Positions 10,207 through 18,873 of a stretch of 64,000 bases of DNA are shown piece by piece. Numbering within the stretch: position 1 is the stretch's first letter; every line of letters begins with the position of its first letter. The DNA is taken from assembly GCA_004379165.1 (NCBI GenBank), contig NKXK01000022.1, positions 62,001 to 126,000 on the forward strand. Direction: 5' to 3'. The notes beneath the pieces were generated by a model. It was not told the origin of the DNA. It saw nothing but the letters and a program-made list of their open reading frames with translations, and searched no databases. A program made the position numbers and the translations under genes. The DNA is from Rhodocyclaceae bacterium (GTDB taxonomy: Bacteria; Pseudomonadota; Gammaproteobacteria; Burkholderiales; Rhodocyclaceae).

Positions 10207-11496
10207 TCAGACGCCGGGGGCGGCACTGAAGCGGCGAAGTTTTTCCAGGCGGCGCGTACTGTCCTGCAGGCGGCTCACCGGCAGGCGACCTTCTGCCAAG
10301 GCTGTGGCGGCACCGTACAGCGCACGGTAGATCTGGCGCGGATCGTAGCTTACCAGCACCAGGTCCACCCCCGCCGTCAGTGCCTCGCTGGCTATCCTGC
10401 CGATGCCAAAGTTGTAGACCGCGCCCATGTTCAGGTCATCGGTGACCAGTACGCCATCGTAGCCCCAGTCACCGCGCAGCAGGCTGACCACGGCTGGCGA
10501 ATGCGACGCGGCATGTTGCGGGTCTAGCGCTTCCAACGTCACATGGCCAAGCATCAGCGCGCTGCCGGCGTGACCGGCCAGGGTGCGGAAGGGCAGCCAG
10601 TCGGCGGCCAGATCGGCCGGTGATTCGGAGAGGCGGGCTGGACGCAGGTGGGTATCCTGGCTTACCCGCCCGAGGCCGGGGAAATGCTTCAGCGTGCCGC
10701 GCACGCCGCTGGCGGCGAGGCCGTCGAGATAGCCGGCGGCGACTTCGGCAACGCCTTCCGGATTGCTGCCGATGGCGCGCGCCGGGATGTCGCTGAACCG
10801 GTCACCGGCCGCCCGGCCAGGGGGGCGCAAGTCGACTACCGGGCCGAAATTGAGTGTCACGCCCAGCCCGGCCAGCGCACCGCCCTGCCGCGCGCCGTAA
10901 GCCTGTGCCGCCAAGCCGGGGTCGGGCTGGTCGCTGACGTCGGCCAGCGGCGGCAGGCGTTCGAGCAGCGGCGACAGGTGGTTGACTCGGCCGCCTTCCT
11001 GATCGGCGGCAACGATCAGCGGCGGCAGGCCGACCTGCGCACGCAACGCCTGCAGGCCCGCGATCTCGTCGCGTACCTCGGGCAGGCTGCGCCCGCTCAC
11101 GTTGCGCCGGCCGACGTAGATGCCACCGATCAGCCCCTTGGCCGCCAGTTCGCGGACCTCGTCGATATCGGTATAGCCGACGACGAAATGCCGGCCGAGG
11201 GCTTGCATCGCCGGCCCGGCAGCGAGCACGCCTTCGCGCTGCAGGCGATACTCGATTGCTTGCCCGCTGAGCAGCAGCCCGACCCCGGCCAGCAACACTC
11301 GGGCGCTACCTGGCAGCCGCCGCCAGCAGAGCAGGCCGAGCAGCGGCAGCACCCACAGCAGCAAGCTTTCGACATGGCGCAGGCTGAACAGCAGCGGGTG
11401 CTGGTAATAACAGGCGAAAGGGAGCAGCACCAACGGCCAAAGCTTCAAGGACAGCCTCGCTGCGCCGCGGATTAAGCCCCTGCCCGCCGGGATCAT
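10207..11496 (-). CDS. nagZ: Beta-N-acetylhexosaminidase NagZ-like, with N-terminal membrane extension
   Basis: GH3 family enzyme expected to remove GlcNAc from anhydro-muropeptides during peptidoglycan recycling. Catalytic signatures are present: [28 protein letters not shown] with the Asp-Thr-His dyad, and [12 protein letters not shown] with the nucleophile Asp. Cytosolic NagZ is usually about 340 aa. This one is 429 aa because some 90 N-terminal residues form two or three hydrophobic helices ([39 protein letters not shown]). This suggests a membrane-anchored form whose catalytic side is not certain. The start overlaps the creD stop (ATGA), so both are translated from one message that begins at a CreB box. 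Confidence 0.85.
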   Translation of the reverse strand: MIPAGRGLIRGAARLSLKLWPLVLLPFACYYQHPLLFSLRHVESLLLWVLPLLGLLCWRRLPGSARVLLAGVGLLLSGQAIEYRLQREGVLAAGPAMQALGRHFVVGYTDIDEVRELAAKGLIGGIYVGRRNVSGRSLPEVRDEIAGLQALRAQVGLPPLIVAADQEGGRVNHLSPLLERLPPLADVSDQPDPGLAAQAYGARQGGALAGLGVTLNFGPVVDLRPPGRAAGDRFSDIPARAIGSNPEGVAEVAAGYLDGLAASGVRGTLKHFPGLGRVSQDTHLRPARLSESPADLAADWLPFRTLAGHAGSALMLGHVTLEALDPQHAASHSPAVVSLLRGDWGYDGVLVTDDLNMGAVYNFGIGRIASEALTAGVDLVLVSYDPRQIYRALYGAATALAEGRLPVSRLQDSTRRLEKLRRFSAAPGV

Positions 11497-12809
11497 GCTT
11501 CCTCCGTCTTGCGGCCGAGGCCGTACCAGTCCAGTCGTCGGGTTGCCAGCATGGTTGCGCCTAGCGCCAGGAAGAGCAGCAGGCTGCCCATCAGGAGCGC
11601 GTTGTCTTCCGAGCGCAGTACGCCAAAGAGCACGCCGTAGAGCCCGGTCAGCCCAGAGCCGAAAGCTGCGCCCTGACGCCAGCCGCCGAGTGCGCCGGCC
11701 AGATACCAGCCGATCAGGCCGATACAGGCGGCTGCCGACAGGCCGTAGGCATTGGCGAAAGGCATGTGCTCGGAGACTGCGATCAGCAGCAGGAAGAAAA
11801 TCGCCAGCGCCAGCCCGACCAGCAGGTATTGCAGCGGGTGGATCGGCGAGCGGCGGAGGATTTCCGTCAGGAAGAAGCCGGCGAAGGTCAGCGCGATGAA
11901 CAGCACGCCATATTTCACCGCGCGCTCTGACTGCAGATAGACATTGACCGGGTTGATGAAGTCAATCGACAGCGCTTCGCCGCTGCCCGGGTTGAGCGCA
12001 TTGTCGAAGTTGCGGGCGAGGTGGGAGATTTCCCAGCGGGCGCTGAATCCTTCGGCGCCAACGCTGCGTTCACGCGGCAGGAAGCGACCGCCAAAATTCG
12101 GATGTGGCCAGGCTGATTTCAGCGCGATATGGTTGCTATCGCCGACCGGAGCGATGGCCAGGCGCGTGGTTCCCGTCAGATGTAGCGGAAAGGCCATCGA
12201 GAAATCGTAGGGCTTGCCAGCCTCAATTCGTCCGAGCGCGACGGTCAATGGCTGCAAGGACATGATTTCCGGATCGACCTTTCCGCTGGCGAAGCGGTGG
12301 CGCTGGCCGTTGATCGTGACCTCCGGGTCGCTGGTCACGCCGCGCGGATCAGACAGGCCGACGACCAGCATTGCCTGCAGGTCGAGCAGTTCGGCGTTAG
12401 CGTCCGCCACTGGCGCACTGAAGCGGAAGCGGCTCGCCACCTGACTGTCGAGGTGGAACAGGCGTGCCTGGTAGATGCCCCGCTGGCGCGTCTCGACCTT
12501 GGCCGCGCCGTCGATGCTCAGGGATTCCGGCGCGATCAGCCGGTGATGCTCAAGCACCCGCGTGTGCTCCGTCACCTTGCCGGTATCCGGCGCCACCCGT
12601 GTCTCGCGCTGGCGCTCGCGGTAACGCAGCACGACGATCGGCCCGGTCAGCGTCTGCGCCCCGGCCGCACTCTCGGCAATGTTTTGTTGCACCTCATGCT
12701 GGCGCTGACTGCGCTCACGAATCTGCCCCTCGATCAGCGCCAGCGGCACCAGCAGAAGGATAGACATGACGACGATGGCAACGATCTTGTAAAGCAGTTT
12801 CCTGTCCAT
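11493..12809 (-). CDS. creD: Inner membrane protein CreD
   Basis: A 438-aa protein: one N-terminal membrane segment (KIVAIVVMSILLLVPLALI), a large periplasmic region beginning with the family signature GPIVVLRYRER, then a cluster of about five C-terminal membrane helices (from LFIALTFAGFFLTEILRR onward). This is the CreD/CetA layout. In E. coli and Aeromonas creD is the main target of the CreBC system and affects colicin and beta-lactam responses. The ATG at 12809 has GGGAG six bases upstream. The frame remains open for 60 codons further upstream, but this part covers the CreB box and is not coding. nagZ follows with an overlap. Confidence 0.93.
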   Translation of the reverse strand: MDRKLLYKIVAIVVMSILLLVPLALIEGQIRERSQRQHEVQQNIAESAAGAQTLTGPIVVLRYRERQRETRVAPDTGKVTEHTRVLEHHRLIAPESLSIDGAAKVETRQRGIYQARLFHLDSQVASRFRFSAPVADANAELLDLQAMLVVGLSDPRGVTSDPEVTINGQRHRFASGKVDPEIMSLQPLTVALGRIEAGKPYDFSMAFPLHLTGTTRLAIAPVGDSNHIALKSAWPHPNFGGRFLPRERSVGAEGFSARWEISHLARNFDNALNPGSGEALSIDFINPVNVYLQSERAVKYGVLFIALTFAGFFLTEILRRSPIHPLQYLLVGLALAIFFLLLIAVSEHMPFANAYGLSAAACIGLIGWYLAGALGGWRQGAAFGSGLTGLYGVLFGVLRSEDNALLMGSLLLFLALGATMLATRRLDWYGLGRKTEEA

Positions 12810-12876
12810 GATTGGCTCCCTGGTTGAGTGACGGGAGCGAGTCTGGACGGGGTGGGTGAGGTGGTTATGAGGGTTT

Positions 12877-12892
12877 GTGAAGTGGGGGTGAA
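12877..12892 (-). promoter_or_regulatory. CreB box (cre tag) upstream of creD
   Basis: On the minus strand the sequence reads TTCACCCCCACTTCAC, a perfect match to the known CreB-binding tag of two TTCAC repeats separated by six bases. It lies 68 bases before the creD ATG, in the orientation of transcription. With creB and creC present in the window, this is a well-supported operator for creD-nagZ. Confidence 0.85.
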
Positions 12893-13330
12893 GTTGGAGT
12901 GGCGTTGTGGGGAGTGATTGGCAGGGCCAGCTAGCGGCCAGAAGCGGTAGTTGCTTGTCACCGGCAAGCTGACGTTCAAAGATCCGCACGACTCCGAAAC
13001 CGGCCGGATGGGCTACGGAAGGTAATCGGCCATAACGGCCATTAACCTAATAATCTCAATCGAGCAGGAATCCGCTGCTTACCTGCCTTTCGGGCTTGAG
13101 CGGTGACAAACAACAACTTTCGATTGTGGCAAATGCGTACTTCACGACTGCTAGCTGATCTGATGGCGTTGAGAAAATAGTTTCCTACGCCGAACCGCAA
13201 AATGAGCGGCGCCAACAGAGATAACAAAAGAGATCGTAGGTATTTTTCCCTATTCCCCTGCATCTTTTTTCCAATTTTCACCCTCAAGATAAAAAACCAA
13301 ACTGGCTCTGTCACTTCCAAGGAGAATTGA
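12893..13330. other. Gene-free region between creD and ttrB
   Basis: About 440 bases with no convincing gene; open frames here are shadows. The right part (13100-13330) is AT-richer than its surroundings and must carry the ttrBCA promoter, ending in AAGGAGAATTGA before the ttrB ATG. No clear FNR-type site was found. A tandem 9-base repeat lies at 13027-13044. Confidence 0.6.
13027..13044. repeat. Tandem 9-bp direct repeat upstream of ttrB
   Basis: CGGCCATAA is followed directly by CGGCCATTA, about 290 bases before ttrB and 220 bases before the creD start. It could be a regulator site or a scar at the edge of the ttr insertion; sequence alone does not decide. Confidence 0.4.
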
Positions 13331-14056
13331 ATGGACGCGCATCCCGATCTTTCCCGGCGGGCTTTGTTCACCGCTTTGCCGGCCGTAACCGCCGGCTTGG
13401 CCATCCCGGCGCATGCTGCGGACGAGGCAAGTCCGCATTGGGCCATGCTGGTTGATACTCGCCGCTGCATTGCCTGCCAGGCTTGCACCATGGCCTGCTC
13501 GATGGAGAATGTCTCGCCGGAGGGCCAATTCCGAACGGTGGTCGCTACCTATGCGGTCACTGATCAAGCAGGCAAAACGGGGCTTTCCGTCCTGCCGCGC
13601 CTGTGCAATCACTGCGAGGAGCCGCCCTGCATTCCGGTCTGTCCGGTTGGCGCCACCTTCAAGCGCAAGGACGGCATCGTACTGGTCGATGGTGAGCGCT
13701 GCGTTGGTTGTGCCTACTGCGTCCAAGCCTGCCCTTACGATGCTCGATTCGTCAATCACCACACCGGGAAAGCCGATAAATGTACTTTTTGTAGCCACCG
13801 AGTTGAAGCCGGGTTGCTGCCCGCCTGCGTCGAAACTTGCGTTGGCGGAGCCCGCATTTTTGGTGACATCAACAATGCGCAAAGTGAAATCAGTCGCCGC
13901 CTCGTCGCAGTTGAAGGAAAGACAAATGTCCTCAAGCCTGAGGCCGGCACGACACCGTACGTTTTCTACATCGGACTGGATCAGCAACTGGACGGCCGGG
14001 TTGACGGCGCCTCGACCGCCGACATGATGTGGCGTCCGGAAACTCAGGGAGCTTGA
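13331..14056 (+). CDS. ttrB: Tetrathionate reductase iron-sulfur subunit TtrB
   Basis: Electron transfer subunit of tetrathionate reductase. The N-terminus (SRRALFTALPAVTAGLAIPAHA) is a twin-arginine-like export signal, placing it in the periplasm, as known for TtrB. Four Cys clusters for [4Fe-4S] centres are visible: CIACQACTMAC, CNHCEEPPCIPVC, CVGCAYCVQAC and CTFCSHR...CVETC. Length of 241 aa is close to Salmonella TtrB. A good ribosome site (AAGGAGA) precedes the ATG. Gene order ttrB-ttrC-ttrA and the adjacent ttrSR genes support tetrathionate rather than another sulfur or DMSO-type substrate. Confidence 0.9.
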   Translation: MDAHPDLSRRALFTALPAVTAGLAIPAHAADEASPHWAMLVDTRRCIACQACTMACSMENVSPEGQFRTVVATYAVTDQAGKTGLSVLPRLCNHCEEPPCIPVCPVGATFKRKDGIVLVDGERCVGCAYCVQACPYDARFVNHHTGKADKCTFCSHRVEAGLLPACVETCVGGARIFGDINNAQSEISRRLVAVEGKTNVLKPEAGTTPYVFYIGLDQQLDGRVDGASTADMMWRPETQGA

Positions 14057-14058
14057 TC

Positions 14059-15129
14059 ATGAACACGACCGTTGAAGTCCTCGGCTTTGCGCGCGAACCC
14101 GGCTGGCTGCCATGGGCCGTGCAGTATTTCTTCCTGATCGGCATCTCGACCGCCGCCTTCTTTTTGTCGCTGCCCGGTCTGGTCTGGCAACATCCTGACT
14201 GGCGCGGGATTTCCCGGCGCGCCCTTCTGGCTGCACTGGTCTGCGGACTGACGGCGCCGGTTGCCTTGCTTGCAGACCTCCACCAACCCGGCCGCTTCCT
14301 CAATTTCTACCTGCACCCGAACCTCGGCTCGTGGATGGCCTGGGGTTCATTCTTCATCCCGCTCTATCTGCTCGGTCTGATCGGCTACACCTGGCTTTGC
14401 CTGCGGCCTCGACTCGCTGATATGGCGAAACAACCGAGCGCGCTTGCCAGCCTCTATCGCAAACTGGCCTATGGCGGTCACCACAATCTTTCGGCGATCA
14501 AGGCAGCAGCCCTGGTTGCGACGTTGGGGGCGGCCTTGGTGCTGCTCTATACCGGCATGGAAGTCATGGTCATCCAAGCTCGTCCCTTGTGGAATACCGC
14601 CTTCCTTCCCGTAATCTTCGCGATTACCGCCATGACGGGCGGCATCGGCATGACGGCCCTGTTCGAGGCATTTTGCGGCAACCGGCAATCGGCACCACTG
14701 CTCAACCAGTGGCTGGCACGCGGTGTGGGGGCAACGCTGGTTTTGTTGGCTTCCTGGCTGGTTTTCGGCCTTGTCGGCACGTCGACCGCAGTAGCCGATG
14801 CAATGGCCTTCATGGCCGGTTCGTTCGGCTGGCTAGTAACTGGCGGCTGGCTTTTTGGCTCGACGCTGCTGACCTTGTGGCTGGCAAGGAATTTCCGCGA
14901 ATCGCTGGTGCTGCCCGCGCTGTTGGCCCTGCATGGGGCCTGGCTGATCCGATGGATTGTTTTCATCGGCGGGCAAAGCCTGCCCAAGATGGGTTCGGCA
15001 AGCCATTCCTATACATTGACCCTGACACCTGACAGCCTGCTCGGCATCGTCGGCATGGCAGGCCTCTGCCTAACCCTTTACATCATCCTGACCAGCCTCA
15101 TCCCTTGGGATGACCAGGCTAATGCCTGA
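14059..15129 (+). CDS. ttrC: Tetrathionate reductase membrane anchor TtrC (NrfD-like)
   Basis: A 356-aa integral membrane protein with about nine hydrophobic helices, of the NrfD/PsrC type that oxidises quinol and passes electrons to the TtrB clusters. Early conserved residues appear in LADLHQPGRFLNFYLHPN and GSWMAWGSFFIPLYLLG, typical of polysulfide/tetrathionate reductase anchors. The ATG at 14059 is chosen because it follows GGGAGC and the ttrB stop by two bases. It lies between ttrB and ttrA. Confidence 0.9.
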   Translation: MNTTVEVLGFAREPGWLPWAVQYFFLIGISTAAFFLSLPGLVWQHPDWRGISRRALLAALVCGLTAPVALLADLHQPGRFLNFYLHPNLGSWMAWGSFFIPLYLLGLIGYTWLCLRPRLADMAKQPSALASLYRKLAYGGHHNLSAIKAAALVATLGAALVLLYTGMEVMVIQARPLWNTAFLPVIFAITAMTGGIGMTALFEAFCGNRQSAPLLNQWLARGVGATLVLLASWLVFGLVGTSTAVADAMAFMAGSFGWLVTGGWLFGSTLLTLWLARNFRESLVLPALLALHGAWLIRWIVFIGGQSLPKMGSASHSYTLTLTPDSLLGIVGMAGLCLTLYIILTSLIPWDDQANA

Positions 15130-15140
15130 GGAGACCGACC

Positions 15141-18100
15141 ATGAAAATCAGCAAACGTCGTCAAGTACTCGCCCTCGGTGGCCTCGCAGCATTTGCCGCC
15201 GGCTACTCTGAAACCGCTGGCCGTATGGTCGGCAAGCTCCTCGGACATGATGCGCCGAAACACAAGACCGCCGGCGATGCGCCCGCACCGGAATTTCGCG
15301 TCGATCGTCAGGGCAAACTTGAGATCAACCCGACCCAGCAGGTCAGCTACACCACCTGCCTAGGGTGCACCACGATGTGCGGTGTGCGCGTCCGGATCGA
15401 CCGGGCCAGCGGCAAGGTACTACGGGTCAGCGGCAATCCGTACAGCCCCCTGTCCACCGACCCGCACCTGCCGATGAAGGCGAGCGTCCGCGAAAGCTTC
15501 ATCGCGATTTCAGCACTCAACGGCAAGGGGCTGGATGGTCGCTCGACCGCCTGTGGCCGGGGTAACGCGGTGGCGCAGCAAATCGATTCGCCGTACCGCG
15601 TTCTGACACCGTTGAAACGGGTTGGCCCGCGCAACAGCAGTCAATGGGAACCCATCTCCTTCGAGCAACTGGTCAAGGAGGTGGTCAATGGCGGCAATCT
15701 ATTCGGTGAAGGCAATGTCGAAGGACTCGGTACCTTGCGTGACCTAACGACGCCAATCGACAGCAAGCAGCTGGGACTTGGGCCACGTGTCAATCAGGTG
15801 GCAGTGCTCACCAGTGTCAACGACGGACGCGAGAATTTCGCTCGCCGCTTTTTCCAGCAGTCTTACGGCACGCTCAATTTCATCGGTCACGGTTCGTACT
15901 GCGGTGGTTCCTACCGCTCCGGCTCAGGCGCGCTGTTTGGAGACATGAAAGGGATGCCGCATTGCAAGCCTGACTTCGCCAATGCGGAGTTCGTGCTTTT
16001 TGTCGGCACCGCACCAGGCCAGGCCGGCAACCCCTTCAAGCGTCAGGGTACGCTGGTCGCCAAGGCACGGACAGAGGGCAAACTGTCCTACGTTGTGGTC
16101 GACCCCGTGCTCGGCCATGCCGATAACCGGGCCAGTGGCGACCGCGGCCGGTGGTTACCCATCAAGCCGGGTACCGACGGTGCGCTGGCCATGGCAATCA
16201 TCCGCTGGCTGTTCGAGAACGAGCGCATCGACAGCCATTTCCTGAGCTTCCCGAATGCGGTGTTGGCCAAACAGAACGGTGAGCCGTCGTTTTCAAATGC
16301 TTGTCATCTGGTCGTAGTCGAAGCAAAACACCCGCGCGAGCAGCGCATGTTGCGCGCCTCCGATCTGGGTATCGAAATGCCGGAAGAACAGCGCTACAAG
16401 GATGGGGATGCCTTCGTCTGCCTCGATCAAGCCGGGAAGCCGGTATTGCATGATCAGGCCACCGGCCCGGCGCAGTTGTTTGTCGATACTGTACTCAGCA
16501 TTGGTGGCAAGGAGGTTCAGGTCAAATCGTCGCTGCAACTCTTGCGCGAAGAAGCGCTGCGCCTGGACCTGCCTGCCTATGCCCAAGCCTGCGGCATTCC
16601 GGCGGAAACCCTGGCCGGATTGGCAAAAGAGTTGTCGTCGCACGGCAAGAAGGCATCGGTTATCGCCCATGGCGGCATGATGAGTGGCAGCGGGTTCTAC
16701 AACGCCTATGCCCTGCTCAGCATCAATGCGCTGCTCGGCAACATCAACTGGAAAGGCGGTTTCGTTGCCAATGGCGGCGGTTTCAAGGACAACGGCGAGG
16801 GACCTCGCTACAACCTCGACAGCTTTGCCGGCATGGCCAAACCTAGCGGTACGCCGCTCGGGCGCAATGTGCCGTACGAAAAAACCGCCGAGTTTGCAGC
16901 TCGCAAGGCCGAAAACAAGCCCTACCCGGCCAGTGCGCCCTGGTTCCCAAATGCGCCAGGGCTGACGACAGAGCTGCTGCCGGGCGGCCTGAGCGGCTAC
17001 CCCTATGCGCTCAAAGCGTTGATACTGTGGTCGTCAAATCCACTTTATGGCATCGCCGGGCTGCACAACAAGATCGCCCGCGATCTCGCTGATCCGAAGA
17101 AAATCGGTCTGATCGTTTCGGTTGACCCGTTCATCAATGAGAGCAACGCTTTCGCCGACTACATCGTTCCCGATTCGCTGATGTATGAAAGCTGGGGCTG
17201 GGTCGCGGCGTGGAATGGCGTGCCGACCAAGGCGATGAGCGCCCGCTGGCCGGTCATCGAGCCGCAGGCGTCAAAAACACCGGAAGGCAAGGCCATCGGC
17301 ATGGAAACCTTCTTTATTGCGCTAGCCAAGGCCATGAAACTGCCTGGCTTCGGTGAAAATGCCATCACCGATCCGGACGGCAAGGCCTACGCGCTGAATA
17401 CGCCGGAGGACTGGTACCTGCGCGGCGGCGCCAACATCGCCTGGCTCGGCAAGGAGCCAGTGGCCGATGCGACCGAAGAAGACATCATCCTGTCCGGTGT
17501 CGAACGTCTGCGTCCTCTGCTCGAAAAGACGCTGAAACCCGAAGAAGTCGCCAAGGTGGCTTTCCTGCTCAGTCGCGGCGGTCGTTACCAGCCGGGCAAG
17601 GATGCCTACGATGAAGAGGATGCGCGCTGGATGCGCAATCCTATGAAATCGATGGCGCATCTCTGGAATGAAAATGTGGGTGCCTCGAAGAACAGTCTAT
17701 CCGGCAAGCGCAACATCGGTTGCGCCAGCTGGATGGAGCCGGCCTTTGCAGATGGCACGCCGATGCGAAAAGTTTACCCTGCAGACAAATGGCCGTTGCA
17801 ACTTGTCAGTTACAAGTCGGCACTGCAAAACCCCTACTCGATTGGCGCTACGCGTCTGCTTGGCCTGCATCCGGAAAACCCAGTGCTCATTCACCCCGAT
17901 GACGCCAGTCGCCTGCATGTCGAAATGGGTGATCTGGTCGAGATCAGCACGCCGGGCGGCAGCCTCAAGGCACGCATCATGGTCCATGCCGGTATCACAC
18001 CGGGCGTTGCCGCCATCGAACACGGTTTTGGCCACCGCGAACTGGGTGCCCGTGCCCACCGCATCGGCCGGGCTCAGCAACCGCAGGATAAGCGTCTGGC

Positions 18101-18227
18101 GGCCGGTGTGAATCTCAACGACATCGGCTTGCTCGACCCGACACGGCCGGACAAATCACCGTGGGTCGACGCCATTTCCGGGGCCTTGGTGCGTAACGGC
18201 CTGCCGGCGAAGCTGCGGCGGGCTTGA
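15141..18227 (+). CDS. ttrA: Tetrathionate reductase molybdopterin subunit TtrA
   Basis: Catalytic subunit of 1028 aa, reducing tetrathionate to thiosulfate in the periplasm; the size matches TtrA and is larger than most DMSO reductase family members. The N-terminus has a twin-arginine-type signal (SKRRQVLALGGLAAFAAG). Cys73, Cys76 and Cys80 (CLGCTTMC) begin the [4Fe-4S] site, followed by VLRVSGNPYSPLS. Molybdopterin-binding blocks such as LWSSNPLYG, VSVDPFINESNAFADYIVPD and the C-terminal HPDDASRLHVEMGDLVEIST are recognisable. GGAG precedes the ATG. It ends 10 bases from the convergent ttrR stop. Confidence 0.92.
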   Translation: MKISKRRQVLALGGLAAFAAGYSETAGRMVGKLLGHDAPKHKTAGDAPAPEFRVDRQGKLEINPTQQVSYTTCLGCTTMCGVRVRIDRASGKVLRVSGNPYSPLSTDPHLPMKASVRESFIAISALNGKGLDGRSTACGRGNAVAQQIDSPYRVLTPLKRVGPRNSSQWEPISFEQLVKEVVNGGNLFGEGNVEGLGTLRDLTTPIDSKQLGLGPRVNQVAVLTSVNDGRENFARRFFQQSYGTLNFIGHGSYCGGSYRSGSGALFGDMKGMPHCKPDFANAEFVLFVGTAPGQAGNPFKRQGTLVAKARTEGKLSYVVVDPVLGHADNRASGDRGRWLPIKPGTDGALAMAIIRWLFENERIDSHFLSFPNAVLAKQNGEPSFSNACHLVVVEAKHPREQRMLRASDLGIEMPEEQRYKDGDAFVCLDQAGKPVLHDQATGPAQLFVDTVLSIGGKEVQVKSSLQLLREEALRLDLPAYAQACGIPAETLAGLAKELSSHGKKASVIAHGGMMSGSGFYNAYALLSINALLGNINWKGGFVANGGGFKDNGEGPRYNLDSFAGMAKPSGTPLGRNVPYEKTAEFAARKAENKPYPASAPWFPNAPGLTTELLPGGLSGYPYALKALILWSSNPLYGIAGLHNKIARDLADPKKIGLIVSVDPFINESNAFADYIVPDSLMYESWGWVAAWNGVPTKAMSARWPVIEPQASKTPEGKAIGMETFFIALAKAMKLPGFGENAITDPDGKAYALNTPEDWYLRGGANIAWLGKEPVADATEEDIILSGVERLRPLLEKTLKPEEVAKVAFLLSRGGRYQPGKDAYDEEDARWMRNPMKSMAHLWNENVGASKNSLSGKRNIGCASWMEPAFADGTPMRKVYPADKWPLQLVSYKSALQNPYSIGATRLLGLHPENPVLIHPDDASRLHVEMGDLVEISTPGGSLKARIMVHAGITPGVAAIEHGFGHRELGARAHRIGRAQQPQDKRLAAGVNLNDIGLLDPTRPDKSPWVDAISGALVRNGLPAKLRRA

Positions 18228-18237
18228 GCGTTCGCTG

Positions 18238-18873
18238 CTAATCGAGAGCCGTCGGGTTGGCCCGCAACATCAGGCGGGCCAGTTCGGCGGCAGAGGAAAC
18301 ACCTGCTTTTTCCATCACATGCTGGCGGTGAATATGTACGGTCTTTTCGCTGATGTTCAGGCTTGATGCAATCTGCTTGTTTGGCTGGCCCTGGGCAACC
18401 AGCCGCGCCACCTCCTGCTCGCGGGGTGATAGCGCTGCTAGCATGGCCCCAGCGGCATGTCGGCGCCCGGCCTCATCAATTGCCTCGGCACTTTTGCGGA
18501 TGGCGGCAGCAACGGCGTCGAGCACTTTCTGGTCGTTGAAGGGCTTCTCGATAAAATCGAGCGCCCCTGATTTCATCGCCTGCACCGCCATGGAAACATC
18601 GGCATGGCCGGTCATGAAGAGTATCGGCAAATCGATGCCGCGCCCGCGAAGGACCTGTTGCAGTTCCAAGCCGCTCATCGACGGCATGCGTATATCGAGC
18701 AGCAGGCAGCATGGATGCGTCTGCGGCGCTGCCATGACATCGAGAAATTCTTCGGCCGAGGCATGGAGCTGGACAGACCAGCCTACCGAGTCGAGCAGGA
18801 AACGCAAGGAACGGCGCAAGCCGGGGTCGTCGTCAACGACGTGCACGACGCAGGCTTCAGGCTGATAGTTCAT
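18238..18873 (-). CDS. ttrR: Response regulator TtrR (FixJ/NarL type)
   Basis: A 211-aa two-domain regulator. The receiver domain contains VVDDDPGLRRSL, the phosphoacceptor in LLLDIRMPSMSG, and the Lys of FIEKPF. The C-terminal LuxR-type helix-turn-helix shows LSPREQEVARLVAQGQPNKQIA followed by NISEKTVHIHRQHVMEKAG. It begins at the ATG at 18873 inside the last codons of ttrS (17-base overlap), so the pair is co-translated. By family and position it should activate ttrBCA when tetrathionate is sensed. Confidence 0.88.
   Translation of the reverse strand: MNYQPEACVVHVVDDDPGLRRSLRFLLDSVGWSVQLHASAEEFLDVMAAPQTHPCCLLLDIRMPSMSGLELQQVLRGRGIDLPILFMTGHADVSMAVQAMKSGALDFIEKPFNDQKVLDAVAAAIRKSAEAIDEAGRRHAAGAMLAALSPREQEVARLVAQGQPNKQIASSLNISEKTVHIHRQHVMEKAGVSSAAELARLMLRANPTALD

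Noticed and set aside
12810..12989. N-terminal extension of creD
   Set aside because: It would cover the CreB box and lacks a ribosome site; the ATG at 12809 has one.
13042..13987. Minus-strand frames over the ttrB promoter and ttrB
   Set aside because: They cross ttrB, whose Cys clusters are certain, and have no family.
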